Origin: Tribonema minus
Taxonomy: Eukaryota; Sar; Xanthophyceae; Tribonematales; Tribonemataceae
Direction: 5' to 3'
Length of the DNA: 64,000 nucleotides
Assembly (NCBI GenBank): GCA_017506865.1
Contig: JAFCMP010000346.1
Span: 930,001-994,000 of the forward strand
The stretch's first letter is position 1, and every line of letters begins with the position of its first letter. Shown here one piece after another: positions 43,663 through 52,431 of this stretch. The notes under the pieces are model-generated. The model did no database searches, was not told the origin of the DNA, and worked only from the letters and a program-made list of their open reading frames with translations. A program made the position numbers and the translations under genes.

Positions 43663-43892
43663 CTGTAATCGAGTCAGGGCGACACCCACAGAGAGCGAGA
43701 GACAGATGGGATCGTGCGGATGCACGACTGAGCGGATTCCCGGTACGGCCTCGCTGGGATGCGCACGCCCCTCTCCTCCCGCCCGTTCCCCTCCTCTCCC
43801 TCCTTCCTGCAGGCGGGAGGTGCGGGACGGAGCGCTCGGATCGCCGGGCGGCGAGATGGGCAGGCGGCTCCAGGCTCTAGGGGCTCGCTCAC

Positions 43893-43922
43893 CTCTGGCG
43901 ATTCCTTGGACTCGCTCGCCAT
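43893..43922 (-). CDS. First exon of the tandem-exon gene (MASESKESPE)
   Basis: Ten codons from the ATG at 43922 to a donor CCAGAG/GTGAGC at 43892. This is the only exon 1 whose upstream flank is not a duplication junction. Joining it to copies 6 to 1 through six 300-bp introns gives 30 + 5 x 2,520 + 2,766 = 15,396 bp, a single 5,131-residue frame ending at 26727. Confidence 0.6.
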
Positions 43923-43940
43923 CGCCCCCTCCGTGACCGC

Positions 43941-44634
43941 TCCTCTCCTGCGAGTGGCTCCCGCTGTGCGCCGGTTCCTCCTCTTCGCACTGGAGCGAGT
44001 GATCTGGACACGGGCCCGCCGGGCCGCCCCCCGCATCCCCCGGGACTGAGGGGGAGTTCGCTTTACTGTGCGGCCCCGCCTCGGCCCCGAATCGGCCCCG
44101 ACCCCGCCCGCGGTTCCCGGAGTCAGGCCGCGCGCTCCCGCACGGCGCACCGCCGCCCCCTGCGCGTGCTGAGGTGCGCAGGCGGGGGTCGCGCGCCTCT
44201 GCGATGCCGACGCGAGGCGGAACTGATCCACGAAAAGCGAACGGTTCGGTCTAATTCGAACGTACTCGCTTCGACGCGATTTGCGACCGACCACGGGCGC
44301 TGCGCGCCCGAGTCCGGTCGAAACGACTCCTACCGGATGCGCGCGGCGAAATCCGGACATCGACGGCCGGAACGTGCGAGGCGCGGCAGAGCATGACAGG
44401 GAGCGAAGCCCGACTCGCAGGGGCGGAGGGGAGCAGACGCGAGACGGCGACGACGGAGAGGGGGGCGCGGCCGCGTGTATGTGTATTGAAATTGACGGGC
44501 GACGCGAAGGGTACGCGCGGGCGCGGTTGACGTGAATGAAGGGTACACAGGGTACACGCGGGAGGCGGGGCCGGGCGCCGTCCGCATCGCATCGCGCGGT
44601 TCGAGTGAGCGACGCGTCTCTCGGGCGTTCGCCG
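43941..44634. promoter_or_regulatory. Unique region upstream of the tandem-exon gene, presumed promoter
   Basis: These ~690 bp separate the outermost exon 1 of the array (start codon at 43922, minus strand) from the stop codon of the next minus-strand gene (44635). It is not part of the duplicated unit, so it should hold the only native promoter of the array gene as well as the 3' region of the upstream paralogue. I see no clear TATA box or other named element. Confidence 0.35.
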
Positions 44635-45585
44635 CTAAGCGCGCCTGACGACGTCGTTGTGCTTGTTGTAGGGAGGCCTGTACCAGGTGACGGGGGGGGA
44701 GGCCGGGAGGGGGCCTCCCTCGACGGCGGCGACGACGCAAATCGCCGCCGCGCCGTCCGCCTCCTCCTTGCCCGCGCCCCCCGCCAGCAGCATCCCCCCA
44801 TCGATCAGCAGGAAGTGCCCCGCCGGCACCAGCAGCTTGACCGGCGCGTCCTCGGCGCTCCTCCTGACGATCCAGCTGCACTTCTTCCGGCAGGCGACGA
44901 ACAGGGTCAGCCCCCCGGGCCCCCTGAAGTTGCGGTGGAAGGGCTGCGCCGGGCAGTCCGCGCCGGAGGGGCGCGTCGTCAGGTAGAAGCGGTCCAGCGC
45001 TCTGACCCCCGCCGCGACGCCGGCCCGGGCGCAGCACCGCTCCAGGAGGGCCCGGGAGGTGGCCCGCGAGTACTCGTCGTCGGCGATGCGGAAGATGAAG
45101 CGCCCCCCCGCCCTGCACTTGTCGCCGTTGAACAGCATGACGTCGGCGGCGACGGCCGCCGCCTTGTCGGGGGGTTCCTCGAACGACGAAGACGGCAGGG
45201 CCTCCTCCGCGGCGCTCAGCACGTCGGCGTCGACCTGCCCCACGAACGCGCCGTCGCGGGCGAGGGTCATGGCCTTCGCGACCGGGTCCTCCGGGCCCCG
45301 CGCCGTCAGCACGCCCTGCCTGTCCAGCTTCGGCGCGTCATCCTCGGGGCGGAATCTCCTCGGGGCAGGCGTCGGGGACGCGGGGGGGGGCGACGCGGCG
45401 GAGGCGGAGGCAGCCGCGGCCGCGGCGGCGGGCTCGCTCTGCCTGCGCCTCTTCTTGGGCGGGCCCTTCGATTCGGAGAGGGGGCCGGAGCCGCCCCCCC
45501 CGCCGTCGCGCGTCGCTTCTCGCCGACCGCGCACGGCCGGGGGAGGCGCGCCCGGGGCGTGGACGGCGCTCGGCGGGTCCGCAAA

Positions 45586-45617
<32 letters not shown>

Positions 45618-46711
45618 GGACTCCCACCCCTCCTCTCCCTCGTCCTCGGTCGCCTCCTCGTCCTCCATCTCGACGTTGACCCTCTTCGCCTTCTCGTCAT
45701 CATCCTCCTCCTCCCCCTCCTCCCCGTCCGGCTCGGTGTCGTCGCCGTCGCCCGCGCCGCTCGCGCCGAGGTCCTCGTCTCCGGGCATCTCGCCGGGCGG
45801 CAGGAGGCGCTGCTTCGGTGCCGTCGCCGCCGCCTCCCGCGCCTTCGCCTCTTGCGCCGCCGCATCCGCCGCAGCCGAGGCCGCCGCCTGCGCCCCGGCG
45901 TCGACGCCGGCCGCGGCCGCGTTCGCGCTCGCTTCCGATGCCGCAAGCTCGCCGGCGCGGTCCTCGAACGCGTCCTCGTACGCTCTCGCGAAGTCCTCCT
46001 CGCGCAGCGCCCGATCCTCCCGCGCCATCTCCTCTCCGAGCTCGCGCCAGGCCTGTATGTTCTGGTGCGCGGTCCGCACCGCCTTTTCCGCCCGCCGGAG
46101 TCGCTCGTCGAACGTGCGCGACAGGTCCCGCAGGGCCTTCAGGTCTCGCAGCTCCTTCTCCGCGGCTGCGAGCTGCGCCTGGCACGCGTTGACGGCGTCC
46201 TGCGCCGTCTCGACCCGAGCGTCCATGATATCGCGCGACTCCCTGATCCCGCGGAGGCCGGCGTCGAGCTGCGCCGCCTCGGCCGCCGCCACGGCCTCGT
46301 TATGCTCCTGCACGGCAGCTTTACGTTCCGCTCGGAAAGCCAGGCCGGCCTCCACCCACTTCGCGTGTCTGGCGTCGGCGAGGTCGTTCGGGTGGGGGGT
46401 GCGACCGCGCCTGGGGGCGCCGCCCCCTGACTCGTCGTCCGCATCCCGCGCCGCAGCCTTCGCCTGCGGCGGGGACGGGGTGAGTCGGCGAGTCGGGGAC
46501 GAGGTGAGACTCAGGTGCACGCGCACGCGCGCGCGCGCGCGCGCACGCGAGGGAGAGAGAGATACAGGGAGGCGGACGGAGGGATGCAGAGGCGTAATGC
46601 AGAGCGCCATCACGAATGGAATCGGGGACGCGGAGGCGGAGGGGGCTGAGGCCGGGCGGTCTCCCTTCCCTCCGTCTCCCGCCGCGCCGCTCTCACCTTG
46701 GTCCTCGCCAT
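44635..46711 (-). CDS. Coiled-coil protein with conserved C-terminal domain, paralogue 2; intron and apparent frameshift
   Basis: Predicted exon 1 is 46711-46697 (MARTK), the intron 46696-46464 (GTGAGA...CGCCGCAG, 233 bp) and the next exon starts at 46463 in frame (AKAAARDADDESGGG). A long coiled coil follows (RHAKWVEAGLAFRAERKAAV ... REEDFARAYEDAFEDRAGEL), then acidic sequence ending in a (GACGCG)n-coded DADADADAD run. From about 45540 the conserved part (RRFRPEDDAPKLDRQGVLTA, LFNGDKCRAGGRFIFRI, CPAQPFHRNFRGPGGLTLFV, VPAGHFLLIDGGMLLAGGAG) is in another frame. It runs to the stop at 44635. A frameshift or unrecognised intron must lie at about 45535-45640. The C-terminal ~250 residues are closely similar to paralogue 3 at 47282. 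Confidence 0.6.
46519..46548 (+). repeat. (CG/CA)-rich dinucleotide tract in an intron
   Basis: A gcgcacgcgcgcgcgcgcgcgc-type alternating tract inside the predicted intron of the gene starting at 46711. Alternating purine-pyrimidine sequence of this type can adopt Z-DNA. Confidence 0.75.
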
Positions 46712-47281
46712 GGGTTGCACTGGAAGGAGAGGACGGGGAGGACTGACCGGGGGCTGTCCGGCGTGCGAGGTGACTCTCATGCGCGCTCGTCGGTTGTGCG
46801 GGGGGGCGCGGCAGCACCACGGTGTGGCGGCGCCCAGGTGGCGGCTCGGGACGGACCTCTCCTTTGAATTCTGACCTTTCGCAGTCCCCCGTACCCCCCG
46901 AGCCGCCGGTGATGACGCGATGACGCGCGCCGGGCTCCTAGCGCGGACGCGCACGAGCGCGGCGCCGTTCCGACGCGGAGACGGAAGACAGTGCCTTCGC
47001 ACGCGCCGGCGATCCGGGATGCGGTGTGGCCGTGGCCGCGCGCGCGCCGCGCGCGACCACCCACACGGGGGGGAGGGGGGGGGAGGAGCCCCCGCCCCGC
47101 CCCCTGCACGCCGGCATCGAGCGCCCTGCGGCACCGCCGGAGCGAGGCCGGCAGCAGGAGCGAGTGCGGAGACGACGGAGACGACGGCGCGAGAGACGGG
47201 GACGGCGCTCTCTGCTCGCTCGCTCTGTATTGATCGTTTCGCGCGCCGGTCTCCGTCGGGCGAGACGGCGGGCGTTCGCCG
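46712..47281. other. Intergenic, presumed promoter of the 46711 gene
   Basis: GC-rich sequence between two minus-strand paralogues. Open frames are Arg/Pro/Ala compositional. The last ~40 bases before 47282 match the 3' flank of the paralogue at 44635 (cgggcgttcgccgctaagcgcgcctgacgacgtcg), so the duplication includes some 3' flank. Confidence 0.45.
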
Positions 47282-49186
47282 CTAAGCGCGCCTGACGACG
47301 TCGTTGTGCTTGTTGTAGGGAGGCCTGTACCAGGTGACGGGGGGGGAGGGGGGGAGGGGGCCTCCCTCGACGGCGGCGACGACGCAGAGCGCCTCCGCGC
47401 CGTCCGCCTCCTCCCTCCCCGCGCCCCCCGCCAGCAGCGCCCCCCCCTCGACCAGCAGGAAGTGCCCCGCCGGGATCAGCAGCTTGACGGGCGCGCTCCG
47501 GGCGCTCCTCCTGACGATCCAGCTGCACTCCTTGCGGCGGGCGACGAACAGGGTCAGCCCCTCCCCGGGCCCCCTGAAGTTGCGGTGGAAGGGCTGCGCA
47601 GGGCAGTCCGCGCCGGAGGGGCGCGTCTTCAGCAGGAAGCGGTCCAGCGCCCTGACCCCCGCCGCGACGCCCGCCCGGGCGCAGCACCACTCCAGGAGGG
47701 CCCGGGAGGCGGCCAGGGAGCGCTCGTCGTCGGTGATGCGGAAGATGAAGCGCCCCCCCGCCCTGCACTTGTCGCCGTTGAACAGCATGACGTCGGCGGC
47801 GACGGCCGTCGCCTTGTCGGGGGGTTCCTCGAACGAGGAAGACGGCAGGGGTTCCGACGCGGCCCTCAGCAGGTCGGCGTCGACCCGGCCCGCGAAAGCG
47901 CCGTCGCGGGCGAGGGTCAGGGCCGTGGCGACCGGGTCCTCAGGCCCCCGCGCCGTCAGCACGCCCTGCCTGTCCAGCTTCGGCGCGTCCTCCTCGGGGC
48001 GGAACCTCCTCGGGGGAGCCGTCGGCGGCGTCGGGGCGGCCGCCCCTATCGACGTCGGGGCGGTCACCGTCACCGTCGCCGCAGCGGTCGCGGCGGCCGT
48101 CGAGGCGATCGCCGTCGGGGCGGTCGCCGCCGCCGCGGCGGCCGCGGCGGCCGTCGAGGCGATCAGGGCGGCCATCGAGGCGGCCGCCGGGGCGGCGTCG
48201 CGCGGGTCACCCGGCGACCGCGTCGCCGGATCGGTCCTGCTCCTCTTCGTCGGCGGGCCGTCCTGGCCGTCGCCGTCGCGTTCGTCGCTCCCCCCGTCGG
48301 AGTCCGCGGACGTCTCCCGCCGCGGCGCCTTGCGCCCGTCGGCGCCTGCCGGGGCCGGAACGGTCGCGTCGCCGTCGACGCGAGGCGGGTCCGCGCGGAT
48401 CCGGGGGGGAGCCGCCGTCGCCGTCTCGCCGGATCCGACGACGCGTTCGATTCCCGGCGCGTCCTCGGGCGCGACGTGCCCCGGCTCCGCGGCCGCCCTC
48501 TCCGCCGGACGCGCGCGCAGCTCCGCCGCAGCTCCCTCGAGGCACCTCCGCGCCTCCTCGACCCGCTGGACTTCATGGCGTTCTTGCGCCGCCGCCGCGT
48601 CGCGCGCGAGCCGCGCGGCGGCCTCCGCCGCTACGACGCCCTCCTCCGACTCCCGCAGCTGAACCCTGAGCCCGTCCCTCTTCCGGATGGCGGAGGCGAC
48701 GACGCCGTCCGCGGCCCGGACCCCCGCGGCCGCGGGGTCGTCCCCCGATCTCAGCGTCGCCGCGATCTCCGCCGCCGTCTCCGCCACGGCCGTCAGAAGG
48801 CTGCACGTCACATCGGCACTCCAGCCCCCCCGGCCGGGGGGGCGCGACGGCGGCGTCCGCGTCGCCGCGGCTCCCGCCTCCCGCTCGTCCGCCGCGCGCC
48901 GATGGGCGGCGCGAGGGCTGGCGGGGGGGGACCGGCGCAGCGCCCGTGAAGCAGGGTGATCGCGGGGCGAGGGCGAGGGCGGGCGCGCGAGCTCCGGATC
49001 CCGAGGGGGGCCGGGACCGGGAGACGCGGCGGCGGCGGCGGCCTCGCTCGCATCGCCCCCTCCGGGGGCGGCGCCGCCCTCCCTCTCGTCGCCGGATTCG
49101 GCAGCCCGCTGCGAGACGGGCGACGGGGACTCCGGGATCGCCATCGCACGCGCAGTCGCTCCTGCACCCAGGAGCCACGCCCACAT
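47282..49186 (-). CDS. Coiled-coil protein with conserved C-terminal domain, paralogue 3 (intact)
   Basis: One exon. From the ATG at 49186 (MWAWLLGAGATARAMAIPES) it has 634 residues; ATG 49144 (MAIPESPSP) is an alternative, and the frame is open to 49279 inside satellite sequence. An N-terminal Pro/Arg/Ala region precedes a helical coiled-coil segment (LLTAVAETAAEIAATLRSGD ... LARDAAAAQERHEVQRVEEA). A disordered Arg/Asp/Ser part follows with PPTKRSRTD, a possible nuclear signal. The conserved C-terminal domain is RRFRPEEDAPKLDRQGVLTA, DVMLFNGDKCRAGGRFIFRI, CPAQPFHRNFRGPGEGLTLF, IPAGHFLLVEGGALLAGGAG and VTWYRPPYNKHNDVVRRA. It is very close to the 44.6-kb copy and related in pattern to the C-terminus of the tandem-exon gene. 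A metal-dependent oxygenase-like fold is possible but unproven. Confidence 0.7.
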   Translation of the reverse strand: MWAWLLGAGATARAMAIPESPSPVSQRAAESGDEREGGAAPGGGDASEAAAAAASPGPGPPRDPELARPPSPSPRDHPASRALRRSPPASPRAAHRRAADEREAGAAATRTPPSRPPGRGGWSADVTCSLLTAVAETAAEIAATLRSGDDPAAAGVRAADGVVASAIRKRDGLRVQLRESEEGVVAAEAAARLARDAAAAQERHEVQRVEEARRCLEGAAAELRARPAERAAAEPGHVAPEDAPGIERVVGSGETATAAPPRIRADPPRVDGDATVPAPAGADGRKAPRRETSADSDGGSDERDGDGQDGPPTKRSRTDPATRSPGDPRDAAPAAASMAALIASTAAAAAAAAATAPTAIASTAAATAAATVTVTAPTSIGAAAPTPPTAPPRRFRPEEDAPKLDRQGVLTARGPEDPVATALTLARDGAFAGRVDADLLRAASEPLPSSSFEEPPDKATAVAADVMLFNGDKCRAGGRFIFRITDDERSLAASRALLEWCCARAGVAAGVRALDRFLLKTRPSGADCPAQPFHRNFRGPGEGLTLFVARRKECSWIVRRSARSAPVKLLIPAGHFLLVEGGALLAGGAGREEADGAEALCVVAAVEGGPLPPSPPVTWYRPPYNKHNDVVRRA

Positions 49187-49276
49187 GGCTTGGCTTGCCT
49201 GTTTGCTACCTGTGGGTGCGGGACTGAGGCCGAGTACGCTACCCTGCTCAACCCCTAAGTTCCTGCCGCTCTCACT

Positions 49277-51265
49277 CAAACCCTAGTCGGGACACCGGGG
49301 GTGATTTCCCTCAAAGCGAGGGGATGTCTTAGGCCCCCACCCATGGGTGTGGGTCTCCCGAGTTTTGCCAGATGGTCTGGGTTGGCCTGAGGTGTCCCGA
49401 CTAGGGTTCGTATCAATTAGGGTTCGGAAAACGTCGTGTACCTACCTACCCTTTTCGAACCCTAGTAAACGCTCATGAGCACTCGAACCCTAGTCGGGAC
49501 ACCGGGGGCTGATTCACTCAAATCGAGGGGATGTCTTAGGCCCCCACCCATGGGTGTGGGTCTCCCGAGTTTTGCCAGATGGTCTGGGTTGGCCTGAGGT
49601 GTCCCGACTAGGGTTCGTATCAGTTAGGGTTCGGAAAACGTCGTATACCTACCTACCCTTTGCGAGCCCTAGTGAACGCTCATGAGCACTCGAACCCTAG
49701 TCGGGACACCGGGGGCTGGATCACTCAGATCGAGGAAATGTCTTAGGCCCCCACCCATGGGTGTGGGTCTCCCGAGTTTTGCCAGATGGTCCGGGTTGGC
49801 CGGAGGCGTCCCGACTAGGGTTCGTCATAACGAGGAATATCGAAAGGATCACATACCTACCTACCCCCCATACCCTAGATCCTTAAACTCTCCCCCAAAC
49901 CCTAGTCGGGACACCGGGGGCTGATTCACTCAAATCGCGGGGATGCCTTAGACCCCCACCCATGGGTGTGGGTCTCCCGACTTTTGCCAGATGGTCTGGG
50001 TTGGCCGGAGGCGTCCCGACTAGGGTTCGTCATAACGAGGGCTATCGAAAGGATCACATACCTACCTACCCCCCATACCCTAGATCCCTACACTCTCCAC
50101 CAAACCCTAGTCGGGACACCGGGGGCTGATTCACTCAAAATCGAGGGGATGCCTTAGACCCCCACCCATGGGTGTGGGTTTCCCGACTTTTGCCAGATGG
50201 TCTGGGTTGGCCGGAGGCGTCCCGACTAGGACTCGTCATAACGAGGGCTATCGAAAGGATCACATACCTACCTACCCCCCATACCCTAGATCCTTACACT
50301 CTCCCCCAAACCCTAGTCGGGACACCGGGGGCTGATTCACTCAAATCGAGGGGATGCCTTAGACCCCCACCCATGGGTGTGGGTCTCCCGACTTTTGCCA
50401 GATGGTCTGGGTTGGCCGGAGGCGTCCCGACTAGGGTTCGTCATAACGAGGGCTATCGAAAGGATCACACACCTACCTACCCCCCATACCCTAGATCCTT
50501 ACACTCTCCACCAAACCCTAGTCGGGACACCGGGGGCTGATTCACTCAAATCGAGGGGATGTCTTAGACCCCCACCCATGGGTGTGGGTCTCCCGACTTT
50601 TGCCAGATGGTCTGGGTTGGCCGGAGGCGTCCCGACTGGGGTTCGTCAGAACGAGGGCTATCAGCATGGATCACATACCTACCTACCCCCCATACCCTAG
50701 ATCCTTACACTCTCCACCAAACCCTAGTCCGGACACCGGGGGCTGATTCACTCAAATCGAGAGGATGTCTTAGGCCCCCACCCTTGGGTGTGGGTCTCCC
50801 GACTTTTGCCAGATGGTCTGGGTTGGCCGGAGGCGTCCCGACTAGGGCTCGTCATAACGAGGGCTATCGAAAGGATCACATACCTACCTACCCCCCATAC
50901 CCTAGATCCTTACACTCTCCACCAAACCCTAGTCGGGACACCGGGGGCTGATTCACTCAAATCGAGGGGATGTCTTAGACCCCCACCCATGGGTGTGGGT
51001 CTCCCGACTTTTGCCAGATGGTCTGGGTTGGCCGGAGGCGTCCCGACTAGGGTTCGTCATAACGAGGGCTATCGAAAGGATCACACACCTACCTACCCCC
51101 CATACCCTAGATCCTTACACTCTCCACCAAACCCTAGTCGGGACACCGGGGGCTGATTCACTCAAATCGAGGGGATGTCTTAGACCCCCACCCATGGGTG
51201 TGGGTCTCCCGACTTTTGCCAGATGGTCTGGGTTGGCCGGAGGTGTCCCGACTAGGGTTCGTGAG
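49277..51265. repeat. Fold-back satellite array 2 (about 10 units, ~205 bp spacing)
   Basis: Units start at about 49281, 49486, 49695, 49900, 50104, 50310, 50515, 50722, 50927 and 51133. The element has the same CCCTAGTCGGGACACC...GGTGTCCCGACTAGGG ends as array 1, with an imperfect palindrome (CCCCCACCCATGGGTGTGGG). It alternates with a ~55-bp linker (cgtcataacgagggctatcgaaaggatc... ccccataccctagatcc). Frames of ~60-120 codons inside it repeat every unit and are not genes. Confidence 0.92.
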
Positions 51266-51356
51266 AACGAGACCTAGTTGTCGACACTTCAGAGGAGCGT
51301 TGAGGAAGGGCGAGTACGGCATACACCCGCGGCCGCACGCAAGAGCGCGCGCACGC

Positions 51357-51374
51357 ACACACACACACACACAA
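51357..51374 (+). repeat. (CA)n tract just upstream of copy A
   Basis: A short ACACAC tract at the presumed 5' leader of the gene starting at 51391. It corresponds to a longer tract at 53521-53560 in copy B. Confidence 0.8.
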
Positions 51375-51390
51375 ACACTACGAGCTCGCC

Positions 51391-51891
51391 ATGGCCGCGG
51401 CTCGCCGGACGGGGAGCGCGCACCGCCGCAAGGGAGACTCGGGGCGGGGCGGCGGCAGCGGGTCGCTGTTCCGCCTGTCGTTCGTGATGCCGCGCGAGTG
51501 CGAGGGGGCGGCGGCGGCGCCGCACGAGGCCGGGGCGCCTTCGCCTCCCCCCGCGCTCGACGCGTCCGGGTGCCTCGAGGCGTGCGGGCTGGTGTGGGCG
51601 GTCCTGCGGTCGCGCCCCGGGGGGCGGTACTGGGCCCTCGTCCGCACGGCCGGGAAGGTCAGGGCGTCGTGGACGGCGGCCCTGGTGTCGCGCCGGCTCG
51701 GCGCGGCGGGGACCCACTGCTCTCTGCGCACCGCCAGGGAGACGGACGAGGAGCTGGCCACGTTCAGGGAGGGGGAGGGAGCGGGAGTCGCCGTGAGCGA
51801 GGCCGGCACGCGCGACGCGAGGTCCGAGAGGGGGAAGCGGCCGGCGGCGACGGAGCGACGCGGGGCGGACGCGCAGAGGACGAGGCAATGA
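51391..51891 (+). CDS. Small duplicated protein, copy A, function unknown
   Basis: 166 residues from MAAARRTGSAHRRKGDSGRG. After a basic, Gly-rich N-terminus comes SLFRLSFVMPRECEGAAAAP, a Pro/Ala linker, then a compact core CLEACGLVWAVLRSRPGGRYWALVRTAGKVRASWTAALVS followed by SLRTARETDEELATFREGEG and a charged tail. The order of a hydrophobic strand, a GGRYWALVR strand and a TARETDEELATF helix is vaguely like the small HUH Rep fold, but no HUH motif is present, so I leave it unassigned. The start codon directly follows a (CA)n tract and a fold-back satellite array. A (CT)n tract lies ~30 bp after the stop. Copy B is at 53571. Confidence 0.55.
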   Translation: MAAARRTGSAHRRKGDSGRGGGSGSLFRLSFVMPRECEGAAAAPHEAGAPSPPPALDASGCLEACGLVWAVLRSRPGGRYWALVRTAGKVRASWTAALVSRRLGAAGTHCSLRTARETDEELATFREGEGAGVAVSEAGTRDARSERGKRPAATERRGADAQRTRQ

Positions 51892-51919
51892 CACTTTCGC
51901 GGTTTCTCTGTCGTTCGTC

Positions 51920-51920
<1 letters not shown>

Positions 51921-51958
<38 letters not shown>
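51921..51958 (+). repeat. (CT)n microsatellite
   Basis: About 18 CT units just downstream of copy A. Copy B has only a short remnant at the equivalent place (54117-54138), so the length has changed since duplication. Confidence 0.9.
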
Positions 51959-51962
<4 letters not shown>

Positions 51963-52253
51963 TCTCCGCCACTCCGCAGCCCTAGGGAAGCGCCCCTCCG
52001 CCCTAGGCGAGCGGGCAGAGAGCCTGCGCGCCGTCCCCGCCCGCCCTCGGCGACCAGCGTCCCCCGACGACAGGCATCGAGTGCCCTGCGGCACCGAGAG
52101 AGCGAGCCGCAGACTCACAGACAGAACGGCGACGAGACGCGAATGAGGGACGACGCTCTCTGCTCAGTATATTCATCGTGCGCGCACGGCCGGCGAGTCG
52201 CCATCGGACGCGGACGCGGGGCGGAGGGTCGGGGCGGGAGGGCCGGGATTCAG

Positions 52254-52431
52254 ACGACGTCGCTGCGGTCGTCGTAGGGAGGCATGTACAGGGTGACGGG
52301 GGGGAGGGGGGGAGGTGGCCTCCCTCGGCGGCGGCGATGACACAGAGCGCCTCCGCGCCGCCCCCCGCCCGCGTTCCCCACCTCGACCGGCGGGGAAGAG
52401 CCCCGTCGGCGCCGGCAGCACGACGGGCGCG
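52254..52431 (-). pseudogene. Remnant of the conserved C-terminal domain (3' end of paralogue 4)
   Basis: The sequence 'gacgtcgctgcggtcgtcgtagggaggcatgta' to 'cagagcgcctccgcgccg' matches the 3' end of the paralogues at 47282 and 44635 (VVAAVEGG...TWYRPPYNKHNDVV region) with substitutions and breaks. The ~600-bp core of the domain is absent between this remnant and the open frame at 52432, so the gene has an internal deletion. Confidence 0.65.

Larger units (their letters stand above)
27024..43940. repeat. Six-copy 2,820-bp tandem array
   Basis: The unit boundaries fall at 27024, 29844, 32664, 35484, 38304 and 41124, and the array ends at 43940. At each of the five internal junctions the minus strand reads CCCGTGG, then three filler bases CTC, then GCGGTCACGG. 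The left part comes from inside the terminal exon and the right part from the 5' leader, 18 bp before the ATG. Six units span the block exactly. Copies are identical in all homopolymers, in the Pro/Gln repeats and in the (GT)n tract. Only two variable sites were found by eye (27279-type G/A and 27283-type T/C positions). Confidence 0.95.

Noticed and set aside
27024-43940. Array as a pure assembly duplication
   Set aside because: Two sites distinguish copies 1, 2-4 and 5-6, and the junction contains filler bases. The exact copy number still needs long reads.
49682-51156. Series of 60-122-codon plus-strand frames (GLGWPEASRLG type)
   Set aside because: They recur once per satellite unit with the same truncated ends, so they are read-throughs of the fold-back satellite.
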